64,000 bases of DNA from Meconema thalassinum (GCA_946902985.2 OX336388.2:1704659978-1704723977); one strand, 5' to 3'. Positions 1-11,960 are shown, numbered from the stretch's first letter. The notes: generated by a model from the letters alone, not told the origin. Numbers and translations: made by a program.

Positions 1-2796
1 TTCACTCTTACCGTGTAGTCAAACCCGGAGAGAAACGATGCATATCTTAGGAGCCTTGCGGATGTCATTTGTGGCAGGCCCTTGTTCTGATGAAAAATAC
101 GAGACAGAGGTTCATTGTCTGTCACAAGAATGAAATTTCTTGCAAAAATATAGTTGTAGAAGTGTGTTGTGGCGAAAATTATTGCCAGCGCTTCCCGGTC
201 AAGCTGACTGTAATTACATTCTGCTGGTGTTAGGGCACGAGAGGCATAGGCGATGGGTCTTTCTTGGCCATCCATCTCATGACTTAATACTGCTCCAACA
301 CCAGTAGGACTGGCATCGGTTGACAAGATGATAGGCAGTGATGGGTTGAATGGGGTAAGGACACGTTCACTACATAACTCGGACTTGAGATTCAAGAAAG
401 CTGCTTCACAGGCTGCAGACCAGAAAAACCGTACACCTTTCCGCAATAACTGCCGTAATGGGTGGGACTTCGTTGAAAAACTAGGAATGAACTTTGCATA
501 ATAAGTCACCATACCAAGGAAGCGTCTCACTTCTTCATTGTTTTTAGGGCGTGGCATTTGTGACACAGCTTGAACTTTCTCTGGTGACTTGCGGATCTCA
601 TTATATGATACAATATGCCCTAGGTAGTCTATGTTTTCCTTGAAAAATGAGCATTTGCTTTTGTTCAAATGCAGATTATTTTTTGAAAGCCGTTCTAGAC
701 AGGCTATTAAGTTCCTGGTGCACTCCTCCTTCGTTGTACCATGTATTATGATGTCGTCAAAATAAGCTTCAGCTTTTGGAAGACCATGAAGGATCTGTGA
801 TAATATCCTATTAAATTCTGAGGGGGCAGTTTTGATGCCAAAACTCAGTCGGTGCATCCTGAAGGTTCCTTTGTGAGTGGATATAGTTTGAATCATACTA
901 CCTTCTTCATCAACCTTCAGATGTAGATATGCCTTGTATAAGTCTAACTTGCAGAAAAATTTTGAGTTTCTAAGACTATGTAGAACATCATTAACTGGTC
1001 TTATGGGATGGTTTGCAGAAATCAACCTTGAATTTACTCCACATTTGTAGTCAACACATAACCAACTCCCCCATCCGGTTTTGGGATAACAACAAGAGGC
1101 GATCCCCAATCACTTAATGCTGTGGGAGAAATAACTCTTCTGATTCCAATGAAGCGAGTTCCTTTTCAACGCGTTCCCGAAGAGCAAAAGGGACATCACG
1201 TTCACGATTGAAGACAGGTTTCACCCCCTCTCTGAGTTGCAGTTTTACTTCAATATTGGGAACGCATCCAATTTTTTCTTCAAAGATTGTACTATTCTGA
1301 TGTAAAATATCCTGAATTGACTGCACTGAGTTGACAGATTCAGTGTGAAGTGAATGATTTGTGTCCTTGTCAATTTCCTTCAGATCAAGGCCGAGGCCCC
1401 TGATCAAAACACGACCAAGCAATGCGGCATGACCTTGCGGAACTACAAAAAGATCTGCAACAATTTCTGTTCCTTTGTATGATACTGTGACAACAATTTT
1501 TCCTCTGGGTTTGATAACATGATCAGAATATGATCGAAAACAGACATTTGTTGGCTGCAATGGCAAACCAAGACCCAAGGTTGAACATTCGTTCTCTGGG
1601 ATGAGTGAATATTTTGCTCGCGTGTCGACTTCAAATCTTTGTGATTTATTGTTGAGTTTAACAGTGATAAAATATTTATCTGATTCTTGTCCTACTTCAA
1701 AGAGATCTTCGATGCATTCCAGTTGTCCTATCCCGAAATTGGTTTCAGGGTGGTCATGCAAGTTGTCATCTATGTTCTCAGTTGCAATGTTGTGTGTATT
1801 TGACTGTTGAAGAAGTGTAGTGATACAAACTTTTGCAACATGTCCCACTTTCCTACATGACCTACATTTAAGAGAGTTTCTGTTTGTGCGACAATCTCTT
1901 GACCTGAGGTTTGAATTTCCACAATTCAGGCATAATCCATCAATACCTAGTGCTCTATAATTGACAGAACTACGGCGGCCCCTGGACTGTGAACGTGAGT
2001 GAGAGCCTGGGTTAGGCTGTTGAACAAAACATGACTGAGTATCACTGCTATATTGATTCATACTTCGGTCATTATATGAACTTGTGGCTTTTGTTACTTT
2101 GTTTGTGTCCTCTATAGAGTCTGACGGTGCAGTGAGCTGTTTTGACAGCTGATTACTCTCATACCGCGATGCTTCCAAGGCTATAGCCTTCTTCAGGAGA
2201 TCATCAAATTTCGTGTCATTAGACTGGAGAAGTTTCTCTCTGATCCAATTATCTCGCAAGCCACGTATAAATTGTGCACGAAGAAAAACATCCGCAATTG
2301 AAATTCTGGCGTCACATGTACACTGAATATAAAAGTCACAGTCTAGTAAGTGGCTTCTAAGAGTGGCAACAAATCCTGCAATATTTTGACTTTCTTTTTG
2401 ATTGACGTTCAAGAAATAGTGTTGGGAAACTACGGTTGAGACTTGAGGTGACAATATTTGCTTTAAATGCTTTACTAGGTCATTATAACCGAGAGACTTG
2501 ATTGGTTTATCAGGGCCTAAAAATGCAGAGAGATTGTTATAATGAATTGCCCCTATTGATGTACACAAGAGTTGAGCTTTCTTTGTTGGATCGGTGGCAT
2601 TGTTGAAGTTTGCGTAATTTTCAAATCGTTCTAAATACGACACAAATTTTTCCTTTTCAGAACCAAAATTTTCAAAAGGTGTAATGTTAGTGGCTTGTGG
2701 GGTTGTGACGGGCTGGTGAACTTGATACCTTTCAAGTAACTTCTCTTGAGAATTAGTAAAAATGTTCAGTAATTGTTGGAACTGATTTGCGTCCAT
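1..2796 (-). mobile_element. Ty3/gypsy-type retrotransposon: gag, protease and reverse transcriptase (decayed, cut by window edge)
   Basis: A 560-codon minus-strand frame (2796 down to 1114) starts MDANQFQQLL and carries a Gag-like region, then two zinc knuckles near residues 290-325. The first knuckle lacks the histidine; the second is C-x2-C-x4-H-x4-C. A retropepsin-like segment follows, with DTRA in place of the usual DTGA, so the protease active site is altered. The frame ends just inside the RT domain. The RT and RNase H regions continue to the window edge, with a YFDDII catalytic box near 745-760 and a STDAS RNase H motif near 315. They lie in shifted frames, with disruptions around 1,050-1,135. 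This is a pseudogenised copy. Integrase and the 3' LTR would be off the left edge. Confidence 0.85.
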
Positions 2797-3182
2797 CTTG
2801 ACGGAACTTCGAAATAATTTTAAAAATCACAGTTCAAATATAATAAAATGTTTCAAGATAACAGAGTTAAAACACACTGGGTAGTGATCGATGACCGAAT
2901 ATTGTCCTGGGCTTGAGAAAAAAAAACATTGCATAACCTCAAAGTTCGAACTGTGATACATATTATTTTGAATATGTGGCATGCAGGCACACGTAGCTGA
3001 ATATACGATGAGTTGCTTAGGATCGTTTACAAGTACTCTGTGTACATTTCATGTCGATTTGCCTGATTCTTGATTTTACTCACGTGGCCGTTGAAACAGA
3101 CGACGTAAATACCGTACTTCATTGATGTAGGCTATATCTGAACCGGAGAATCAAGTCCCAATTCCTCGTCGCCAACTATTAT

Positions 3183-3466
3183 GTTTTGGGATAAAGCACA
3201 TTATAGCTATTGTGTTTTGAATAAAGGATATTATAGCACTTTAATAAGCACACACATCTGAATCTACATCTTAACACAATGAACAAATTACAACTGACAT
3301 TGTCACAGAGTAAAAGCATATTTACACTCCGACCAAGTTCCATAGAGGACATAAACTAGATACATAATAGTTAATATTATAAACAAATTCCAAGATAGTA
3401 GTAGAAGGAATTATAATGAATTCTCGGTTAAAAGTTCATCTTGTAACTATATCTTGATTGCCAACA
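3183..3466 (-). repeat. 5' LTR of the Ty3/gypsy element, with adjacent primer-binding site
   Basis: On the minus strand the segment starts TGTTGGCAATC and ends CCAAAACA, the TG...CA limits of an LTR of about 284 bp. Just inside it (3,157-3,174) lies TGGCGACGAGGAATTGGGA, which has the position and TGG start of a tRNA primer-binding site. Then comes the leader and the gag start at 2,796. The second LTR is outside the window, so the limits rest on this copy alone and are approximate by a few bases. Confidence 0.65.
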
Positions 3467-3482
3467 GTACAGGTGCTGGTCA

Positions 3483-3950
3483 TTAATGCGCCAAGTGACA
3501 TCTCTGTACCAAGCCAAGAAACTACCTCGGCTGATCAGGAGCTGGCATCGTCAAGCCGTATACATTGCTGCGCTTCTGTCAACTTGTGAAGAATGCTCCA
3601 AGTTGCAATTTTCTGCCATTGTTAGGTGCTTCTTTAAAATATACAGCACAATTGTATGCCACAATCCTACCTCGTGATGTAACTCATGTATTGTCTGATA
3701 TCGAGCTGTGTCCAATACTGTAGAAGAGCCTGCACTTCCTCTTCACTAACTGTAGTGTGACCAGACCGAGTTATGTCTGCCGTGCTTTCATGTCCCTGCT
3801 TGATAGTTCTAACACACCTCGCGACTGATCTGTAGGATAACGCCTTATGAACACTTTCATGACATTTTCTTACTGTGCAGCCATGGGCTAATTGAATTTT
3901 CAGCCAATCTCTGTTCCCTTCTAGTGAACACAGTGAAAAGTCAAACACAA
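3483..3950 (-). mobile_element. mariner-family transposase remnant
   Basis: A minus-strand 93-codon frame (3948-3667) contains SYRSVARCVRTIKQGHESTA followed by DITRSGHTTVSEEEVQALL. This matches the paired helix-turn-helix DNA-binding part of mariner/SETMAR-like transposases (family pattern YRTVxRWxxxFKxGRxS...RSGRPxxSEExV). Farther down (3,660-3,483), in other frames with stops, are KLTEAQQC-like residues of the linker. The DDE catalytic part is missing. It is non-functional. The Ty3 LTR lies immediately to its left. Confidence 0.6.
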
Positions 3951-4313
3951 CAGTTTAAAGCGCAAACCCACACAAGACTGAAGTCTTCATGCCACATTAC
4001 AAGGGTATTGCGAGGGGAAAGCGAGTCCATTTATTGTGAAGTAGGTTAGACAAAGGCTAACATGTGGCAGACGTGACAACAATTCATTGTGTTTTGTTTC
4101 ACAGCCACAGTAATGTTGCCACTATTAAAGTTCCAACTTCATATTGCAAACACACAAATGGGCTCAAACACATATCAAGCTCACTCAGCTGGATGGAAAC
4201 TCTATACAGTACTAGTAAGTGCTTGGGGCTGGAGTTGATACTGGCAGGAGAAGACACATTAAATGGTTGTAAGATGCATGCATGATGAAGTTCTGAGAGT
4301 GTTAATGCCTTAC

Positions 4314-4516
4314 TTGAGGGTTACAGTTGGCCGATTGGGAACACCACCAGGGGTTTTCACTTGCACAGGCTGACTGCGATCCCCATCACCCTTCCTGGTT
4401 AAAGCAGCAACTTGCACAGAATACTTGGTGTCTGGCTGTAGTCCAGTTACGTTCAGCTCTTGAGCATTGCCATCGAGGACGTCAAACCGCATTGGATCAT
4501 TCAATAAGCTCTTTCC
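4314..4516 (-). CDS. Lar: Lar exon: second half of FN3 domain 5 and start of FN3-6
   Basis: A 203-nt exon, phase 0 in and phase 2 out, after attag and before gtaagg. It encodes GKSLLNDPMRFDVLDG, then LNVTGLQPDTKYSVQVAALT and RKGDGDRSQPVQVKTPGG, ending VPNRPTVTLK, which opens FN3-6. The LQPDTKYS-QVAALTRKGDGDRS block is diagnostic of insect Lar. It is the last Lar exon in the window. The remaining FN3 domains, transmembrane segment and the two phosphatase domains should lie beyond the left edge. Confidence 0.94.
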
Positions 4517-5656
4517 CTAATTGTAATAAAATATAACATTATTTAGTTTTATATTAAAAAAAAACTCTTCAAAAGCACAGGATATTCTTAATGAAAAGAT
4601 ATGAAAAATATCTATAAGCAGCATACAAATAAATAGAAAGAAGAAGAAAGCTGAAAAAACAATGAAATAAATAAGAACAATCTCTGAAAGAACAACTAGT
4701 CTATCTGGAATAAAACAGTATTTAAAAATTTCTTGTTCTGCATATGGTGTGCATAGCCTACATTGCACAATATGTCAAATGCTTAATTTTAAGGTTAATT
4801 GGACAAGGTGACTACAGTATTTTCACACAAAATATTTATGGTGTGGGATAAGAAATATTTTGTTTTAAGGCCAGTTCAAGGAAACTCATAATGTGCAGTA
4901 CAAAGGAAATTGCATACTTGCATTGAGATATCCAGTGAAAGAAGTTCTACTTGCCACTATGCAATTTGTGGCATAGAGCAACACTATAAGGGCACAAGAC
5001 ATATATACAAAACAAAACTGGTCTTTACTACTTACATCAAATAAATTGTTTACTAATTGGATATTCTTAAAATGGTCCTTCCATATTTACCATTTTCAGC
5101 TTCAGGAAATGTTGGAACGGTTATGATTGCCTCCTTCAAATTCCTAGTCCAATAACTCAAATGATAACTGGGATTTAAGTCAAGAAATTTGCTGCAGAAT
5201 TTAGCAGGCCAGAAGTTCTTTCATGAAATTGAGAAGAGTTTTGACAAGCCGTGATTTAAGTCTTGAATTACGCACCCGACTGCTTCGATGCTAGGTTTTT
5301 AGTATCCTGCTCCATGGACACTTACTGAGGTATTAAGTAAGAAACTTATGGCGTTTGAAATGTGGACGTATCGCAGAATATTAAGGATACCATAGCCAGC
5401 TAAAATCACAAATGTGGAAGGACGGTACTGCTGCGTATGAACAAGGGTTCAGAAATTATCAATATCATTAAAGGAAGAAAACTAGAATATTTTCATAATT
5501 TCATGCTCAACAACAAATACAACCTGTTCCAATTAATTATTCAAGGGATGGCATTAGTTGTCCAGGACGTAGAAGAATATCCTGGCTAAAGAACTTAAGC
5601 CAGTGGTTTGGATTGAATACAGTGTTTAGAAAAGCTATGGACAAACAGCAGATCAT

Positions 5657-5724
5657 CACTTGAGGAGGAGGAGGAGGAGGAGGAGGAGGAGGAGGAGGAG
5701 GAGGAGGAGGAGGAGGAGGAGGAG
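5657..5724 (+). repeat. (AGG)n trinucleotide microsatellite
   Basis: An almost pure run of about 21 GGA/AGG units. Read on the minus strand it gives a poly-proline run inside a spurious short frame. No coding support. Confidence 0.95.
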
Positions 5725-5881
5725 ACAAATACAGGTACAGTACAACAATAATTCAGAGTGAGATTTCAGATAGGCACTGTTACTAACAAGGTTGTACGTT
5801 AATAATGGAGCAATTTAGGATAGTGATCGTAATTCATATATAATGTTTTCAGGGGTGTTTATTTACTTATTAAGTTATATA

Positions 5882-6734
5882 AGGTGTGTTCAAAAAGTAA
5901 CGAACCAGAGGCATAATTACAGACACCGGTACTTGTATGTTAGAAGTATTGGCCTTGGCTGTTGAGGCACTTGTCCCACTGTGACACGAGGCGGTGAATG
6001 GCTGTCTTATAAAATTCCCTGGGTTGCGATGTGAACCAGTTCCGCACGTACAGCTGGACGTCGGCGTCCGAGGTGAATCGTTGGCCCCGCAGAGCCCTTT
6101 GCAGGGGACCAAACATGGCGTAATCACAGGGAGAGAGGTCTGGACTGTATCGAGGGTGGCCGAAAACCTCCCATTTGATTTTCTGCAGGAGTGCCGCAAC
6201 TTTGTTGGCCGTATGAGGGCGTGCATTGTTGTGGAGTGACCACGGTGGCTATGGCGTTCACTGTCACTCGGCGGTCCTGGGTAATGAGTGCATCAACCAG
6301 CTGGACGTTGTCATCGGTGGGGGGGGCCCAGACCGGGCATCATCGGCTAACGACACCCGTCCTTCCCTGAAGAGCTTGTGCCATGCCCTGATCCTTGCAG
6401 GGGACAAGCAGTGTTCGCCGTACACTTGTGACATTCGGCGATGAATGTCTGTTCCCCCACTCCCTCCGCTGTCAGAAACCGAACAACACCTCTTTGCTCT
6501 TCGGTTGACGCCTCCATGTGACTGTTTGCAATGCGACTGGCAGCGTTGGATGATTGATGCATGCTGCTGCTCGCTTTGTATAGTCACGTGACGTGCACGC
6601 ATGCCCTCTAGCGACGGGCTGTTACCTCCCACGCTCTGGTCGGAACCACACCTCGTTACACACGCCACGATTAGCCGATGTCGTCACCGGTTTGCGCATT
6701 CCAGCCTCCGGTTCGTTACTTTTTGAATGCACCT
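5882..6734 (-). mobile_element. mariner-like element, internally deleted, both TIRs and TA target site present
   Basis: The ends are inverted copies of about 31 bp (AGGTGTGTTCAAAAAGTAAC at the left; AGGTGCATTCAAAAAGTAAC reading in from the right), each flanked by TA. The 853-bp interior carries a minus-strand transposase in pieces. Near 6,550-6,270 the N-terminal part reads MEASTEEQRG...VVRFLTAEGVG, then MSQVYGEHCLSPARIRAWHK. Near 6,240-5,900 a C-terminal part has HTANKVAALLQKIKWEVFGHP-like and YSPDL residues spread over frames. Full-length mariners are about 1.3 kb with about 345 codons, so the centre, including the first catalytic Asp region, is gone. It is a non-autonomous, dead copy. Confidence 0.82.
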
Positions 6735-6933
6735 TATATTATATTCATTGTACCCCCACCCTGTCATTAGGCAAATTCATGTTGATAGACAACTAACAGT
6801 TTGTATAGGCACCATTCGAAAGTATGGCTTCAAAACTTTTCATAATCTTTCACATCAAGAACTAAGACTGCAACTTATCTAAAATGACCCATTCATGTGC
6901 AATTAAGTATATGATGTTATTCCATGTACATAC

Positions 6934-7073
6934 CTCCTCTCGTGTCTCTTGTACATGAATGTGGTATCCTCGAATAATACCATTACGATCTTTTTCCTGA
7001 GGAGGACGCCATTGTACGTGAACCGCAGTGGAATTGATAGGTGTTACTCGGACATCTTGAGGATCGCCAGGCA
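6934..7073 (-). CDS. Lar: Lar exon: first half of FN3 domain 5
   Basis: A 140-nt exon, phase 1 in and phase 0 out, after attgcag and before gtatgt. It encodes VPGDPQDVRVTPINSTAVHV, then QWRPPQEKDRNGIIRGYHIH and VQETREE. The blocks PGDPQDV and EKDRNGIIRGYHIH match FN3-5 of insect Lar. It is separated from FN3-4 by a 19.9-kb intron, the longest in the window. The previous exon ends in phase 1, so the joint reads HED-VPGDP. Confidence 0.94.
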
Positions 7074-8460
7074 CTGCAATCAATCACAGCTATATTTCAG
7101 GTATACGAACATGGATGCTAAGTAGGAGATACTATTAAGATATTGCACTCACACATTCATCAACCACACTAACCTGACTTGAAAAGAGTAAAGATAAGCA
7201 AATAGCATTTGAAAGCATCAAGAACAAAAGTGACAGTTCATAAATGAAGATATGTTAACTTTCTTTTATGCCACTCTGTCAAAAGAAGAGAGTTAGTTAC
7301 TTGCAAGTGCTTTTTAATAATAAAATATACTAAGCAATTAATTTGCATTAAAAACATTTCAAGCTATTTTATGTTTAATTTTCATGAAGTGAGTGACTGT
7401 TAATAAAAGGTTAAGAGTGAAACACATCTAGTTTGTACTAAGAAATATTCAAATCACACTTCTACAGTACCTTTCATCCGCTCCGTGCACTGTGAGACAC
7501 TAATAAGAATAACTCACCACCACCAATACTTAAGCTGCCTTTCTTTCAGGGACAAATGACCAAGAAATAGAGGTCTGCTCTAACAAAATATCCTTAGAGG
7601 CTTAATTGAAAGTTATATTGTTGATGAAAGAATTAAAATAAACATACTATTTCCTTTCTTAACATTTGAATACCAACACATTTAAAGTAACCTTCATTAC
7701 TTCATTAAAAAAAGTAACAGCTAAGATGATTTCTTATTATTTCAACATCACAGGAGATGAAATCTAGGTTAACGTACCTTATATTCACATTCAATGACAA
7801 GGACTCAAGTGAGTGAGGTGAAATAGACAAAATCTACATCTAATTTCAGGAAAACATAAAATTAGTAAGAGTGAGAGAGAGAGAGAGATAAAGAAAGAAA
7901 TCTGTAACAGATAAAAGAAAGAGAGTTGGGTATAATAAGGTGAGTTCAATATTACTTACAAAATCTACACTATGATAAATACAAATACAAAATAAAAATG
8001 AATAGTGAAATGAAACTTCTAATTGTCTATGCAAACAGATATTGATCTAAGTTTCACACAATGAAATAGTGTTAGTGAAATACTCACTGCGAATAGCTGC
8101 TCAACCGGAAGAACCCAACAGTTAGTCAGGGGAAAAAGTGGAAAAAATTGTAATGTAAGTGATAAAAATATTCTTTTTCTACATAGCAAAAAAGTTTTTT
8201 GTTTTTTCTTGTGTAAAAATGTATTTGACTCTCCGTCACCGGCAAAATATTTCTGTTGTGGCTGTATTTTCTTTTGTTTTTGTTAAAAAACAGGCATGTG
8301 TTTTATTATTGTTGTTCCCAGATATCCTCTCCGGGGTTTTCAAAAAACAAAATAAAAAAGTGAAAAAATTGTGTGCATTTCGTCAAAATTGTCTGATGAA
8401 AAACTGTGTCTATAGGCATGCACAATTTACTGTACATTGTAAGTTCTACCAAAATATTAA

Positions 8461-8461
8461 A

Positions 8462-8492
<31 letters not shown>

Positions 8493-8497
8493 AAATG
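8461..8497 (+). repeat. (AAAT)n microsatellite
   Basis: About nine AAAT units. A shorter GA run lies at 7,871-7,889. Both are in the FN3-4/FN3-5 intron, where no gene is seen from 7,074 to about 9,400. Confidence 0.95.
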
Positions 8498-9599
8498 AAA
8501 AAGTATTACTTGAAGTCATGATAAAAGAAATAATGATGTTTGCAATCTATGAACAACAACAAAATTTACTAATAAGTCTGTAAAATATACAAAACTAAAT
8601 AAATAATTTAAAACTTTCTAATAAAGGATAGATACTGAAGAGAAAAAGAGAAAGGTAAGGATAATGAATTAGGCTGAATTTCAGTGGCATAGATATTAGG
8701 TAGTGTTGTAATTATGAGCAATAATTGCACATTTGACCTAGGTTACTCTGTTGAAGTAAACTGAAGTCTAATAAAATTTAACTCACTCACTTTATCTAAA
8801 TTATAGTCACAGAAACATACTCAGTGAAAATTATTTTCTTTCCATCTAATCGAAAGCCTACAATGAGGAATGAGATGGAATTCCTATTGCTTCTGCCCCA
8901 AACTAGCTTGTTGCAGTAGAATCTGCGATGACAAGCAATCTAAGAGAATACAACCAGTGGTGGCATGACGACTTTTCGTACGCTAAATACATTATACATA
9001 TTGGTCGGATATAACCCAATCATCTTTCTGTACATGCAAAATCTACAAGTGAAAGGAAGTGCTAAAGGGGCACTAAATTACCAACTTCTTTCCCTGAACT
9101 CATAAGGAATTAGAATGGATATTTATGTACTAATCAGAAAGGGTCTTCTTGTTTGGTTCAAAAAGAAAAGAAGTGCAAATTTTTCAACAGTTGTGAAAAT
9201 TGGAGGTACCAGTACTGTTGCAAAGACTTACACACCTTTATTTGATGCTTATTATAACTGTGATTTTTCATTAGGCAATTTGTCACTTAATCTGCTAAAT
9301 TAAAAATATATTTTACCTACTATTTGCATTTCATTCCGAGGCTTGTTTTAGGTTTGAAAGTAAATTCAATCAACTCTTTCCAGCTGGCTTGCTAAGCCTA
9401 ACACTGCAGAGGATTTTCTGTTGGGGTTTACTCCCCTAGCCTTTGAGAATCCCTTCTCATCCCACAAAGCAGTGGGTTCCATCTGTACAACCCCAAGATG
9501 GGTGGGGTGCCTCTTCCGCTAGCTTAACCGTAATTAATTACACATTCTCAGCCTTCACCGCCGTTGAGGTCTTCACACGTCTCCCTGTGCAAAGGGCCT

Positions 9600-9657
9600 G
9601 TGTTATAACCACAGATTACAGTGGTTTGGACACGTCATGAGAATGGACAGAAATAAA
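9600..9657 (+). mobile_element. LINE C-terminal fragment, left part (split by another LINE)
   Basis: The plus strand reads LQWFGHVMRMDRNK, the conserved WFGHVxRMD segment near the C-terminus of several non-LTR reverse transcriptase proteins. It appears to continue at 10,260 after an inserted minus-strand LINE. The upstream stretch 9,400-9,600 is GC-richer than the intron and resembles an interspersed repeat, but I cannot name it. Confidence 0.55.
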
Positions 9658-10259
9658 TCCTTATTGCAGCCAAATAGCCAAGATGAAATTGAAATTTTAC
9701 ATGTTTGCATATTCAGATATTGACTTTGTCCTTTTTGTGCATAGTTCGATGTGATAATGATCACATGCCGTGTCACACAGCCTACAGTCACAGTCTATAT
9801 TTGGTTCGTGGAAGTTTGTGTTCTTGCATATCAGGTGGTGGAATCCATGGACTGCCAACCTAGTGACGACGTGTCTGATTTCGACATTTTCCTTTGTCCA
9901 CGTACGGTCTACCATGGCTCCTGTGCTGTAGAATGCCGGTTGAATTTCCTCTCTTTTCCTATTCAGTGTTGCTAGCAAGTTCTATGAGGCGCAGGTGTTA
10001 GGTAGGAGTATGCTTGTCCTGAGATCCTCGATGAGGAAAGTTTCCTTCGCCAGCAGATATGTGTATCTTGAGTGCGTCACTTTTGACACTCCTAACGCTT
10101 TCTTTACTGTATGTATCTTGCCTTCTCCATCGTAGATAGATTCTTCAATGTTAGGTGTGACCAGATGATTTCTATGCCATACGTCAGTATTGGTAAAATT
10201 TCTACTCGGAATAGCAGCATCGCCGTCTCTAGGCTGAGGGATCGAATGTTTCTTATTTC
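9658..10259 (-). mobile_element. LINE ORF2 C-terminal fragment inserted in another LINE
   Basis: A minus-strand frame at 9,978-9,697 reads NRKREEIQPAFYSTGAMVDR, then ENVEIRHVVTRLAVHGFHHL and CDCRLCDTACDHYHIELC. This is the C-terminal Cys/His-rich end typical of insect non-LTR elements (I recall the family pattern RHVVTRLAVHGFHHxLC). Degenerate RT thumb residues precede it near 10,250-10,000. It is flanked by near-identical 15-bp sequences at 9,643 and 10,260 (13 of 15 identical), which look like a target-site duplication. It is heavily 5' truncated and inactive. Confidence 0.6.
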
Positions 10260-10505
10260 ATGCACAGAAATAGAACACCAAAAAAATATTTCGACAGAGA
10301 AGTAAGAGGGAGGAGACCGGTAGGAAGGTCAAGAAATCGATGGATCAACACAGTGAAGTCTGAGGTCAATAAACGGAATGTGAAACGGGAAGATGTAGAA
10401 CAACAGCAACTCTATTCCGACCAAAAGAAATGGCGAGCGCTTGTACCGTATACCACACCCAGGAAACTGGAGCTGGAAAATGATGATGATGATGATTTGC
10501 ATTTC
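10260..10505 (+). mobile_element. LINE C-terminal fragment, right part, with GAT tail
   Basis: The plus strand encodes FDREVRGRRPVGRSRNRWIN, then TVKSEVNKRNVKREDVEQQ and a Trp-Arg-Ala-Leu segment before the stop. This is the GRPRxRWIxxV C-terminus of non-LTR retrotransposons, followed at once by a GAT trinucleotide tail. It continues the LINE that begins at 9,600. Related tails occur at 35,905-36,212 and, inverted, at 22,570-22,712. Confidence 0.6.
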
Positions 10506-11475
10506 ATTATTGAATGAAATTTAGTTCATAGATCATACCATAAAGTTTTAGGTGCTTGAAGTTCCTGTACAGTCCAGTATGTCTTATAACAATATCAATG
10601 CACAAAGAAGAGAAAACCAAATGTTGGATTAATACCCTTGGAGCCTCGATTTCAACCTATTTCCAATGCAGAAAGCAAACCTTATTGTTTACAATTATTT
10701 AATTAATACCGGTACTGATCAAAGGGCTCATGTAAAATGGTCACAAGTAGCATACAACTGTTGAGTGACATTTCTGTGCTTAAAACTAATTATCAAAATA
10801 ATAGAAAATGAGTACCATATTGAAAGAATATTGTAATTGATGGATTTTTTATATTTCTAGATTTTTAAAATGAATAATTAATTGCAATTCTACAGTACAT
10901 AAGAAATTTTCTTGAATTTCTATTTCTTGAACATGATTTCTTATATTTAATTACCATAGAATTTAAGGAATAAAATGTAATAAAGCTCAATTTTGCAAAT
11001 TTTTTCAATAACTAACAACAACTTTCCAGAGACTTTTCCGATTGCAGGTATGAGTTCTTTCCATTTTCTTAACCACGAAAAAAAATCTCTGCCCTTTGGT
11101 AGAGAATAAAAGCAGCATTCATAATTGAATAAACAAGAGGAAAGAATGATGCAAATACCTGTTTATTATATTCAATATCGAGTAACTGCAAGTTTGGAGA
11201 TGCAAGGTTAGAATACCAGGTGCAGACAGCAGCCATCCTGTGCATTGTTCCTGCCCATCCCACATCCTCCAAACAAATGCTGGGATGGTGTCTTATTTGA
11301 ATTCCTAGAGCACTTTCCTCAAACCTCAACCCTAAGGACTACAGTTATACACACTATTACAGTCACACAGAAACACAAGTTCTCAGACAAATTCAATATC
11401 TACACACCTTCACAGGGCTGATAACCAAGATTTCCCAAGCCTGTAAATGAACGAACAACAACATTTCATCATCAT

Positions 11476-11620
11476 CCAGGGGCATGGCATCGCAGTGGTC
11501 AACCTGTTAGCCTATCACCAAGGTGGACCGGGTTCGATTCCCGGTCAATGCATGTGAGATTTTCGAAGTGAAATGCCATGTCCTGTGGTTCGGATTCCAT
11601 ATAAAAAGGAGGTCCTGTGG
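11476..11620 (+). mobile_element. tRNA-derived SINE head
   Basis: The plus strand shows an A-box-like TGGCATCGCAGTGG and, about 35 bp later, a good B box in GGGTTCGATTCCCGG, as in an RNA polymerase III tRNA promoter. The sequence after the B box (CCCGGTCAATGCATGTGAGA) resembles the SINE at 60,179-60,465. The 3' limit is unclear. Confidence 0.5.
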
Positions 11621-11689
11621 CTCATGATCACATGATTAACGGTCACGTAAAACTGAAAGCTTTCTTCCTTCCAGCTCCAGCTGCATTGG

Positions 11690-11960
11690 GACATTAATGG
11701 CACCTGTCCAGCCACCATCCAGATCTACCTCTTGTCTTCGTTCCCCTAATCTTGATCTCCATCATTCGCTTTGGCATCTTTCCCTCCTTCATTCTCGTAA
11801 CAGATCTAAACCATCTATGTTTATTTTTCTCTAATCCGGTGTCAAGTTCCTGACATCTTCATTTCTCTGCCCCTTAAAAGATTCATTTCACTGGCCTAGA
11901 TTTTACTTGCCTGTGCCCAGGCCTTTGCTGCATATGTCAGTACATCTTACACAACACTCC
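11690..11960 (-). mobile_element. degenerate LINE C-terminal remnant
   Basis: Minus-strand conceptual residues include RWFRSVTRMKEGRMPKRMME and GRSGWWLDR, recalling the WxGHVxRM...KRxxE...GRxxxxWxD end of non-LTR elements, with stops and frame changes. It lies directly after a SINE head; whether the two form one chimeric repeat is not clear. From here to 12,480 nothing else is recognised. Confidence 0.35.

Noticed and set aside
5537..5728. Minus-strand frame with a poly-proline run
   Set aside because: Produced entirely by the AGG microsatellite.
9115..9303. 62-codon plus-strand frame
   Set aside because: AT-rich intronic sequence without a recognisable motif.
11520..11540. Functional tRNA gene suggested by the B box
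   Set aside because: The flanking sequence does not fold as a full tRNA and continues as a SINE-like repeat; the same holds for the B boxes at 37.7, 41.5, 45.0, 60.2 and 63.7 kb.
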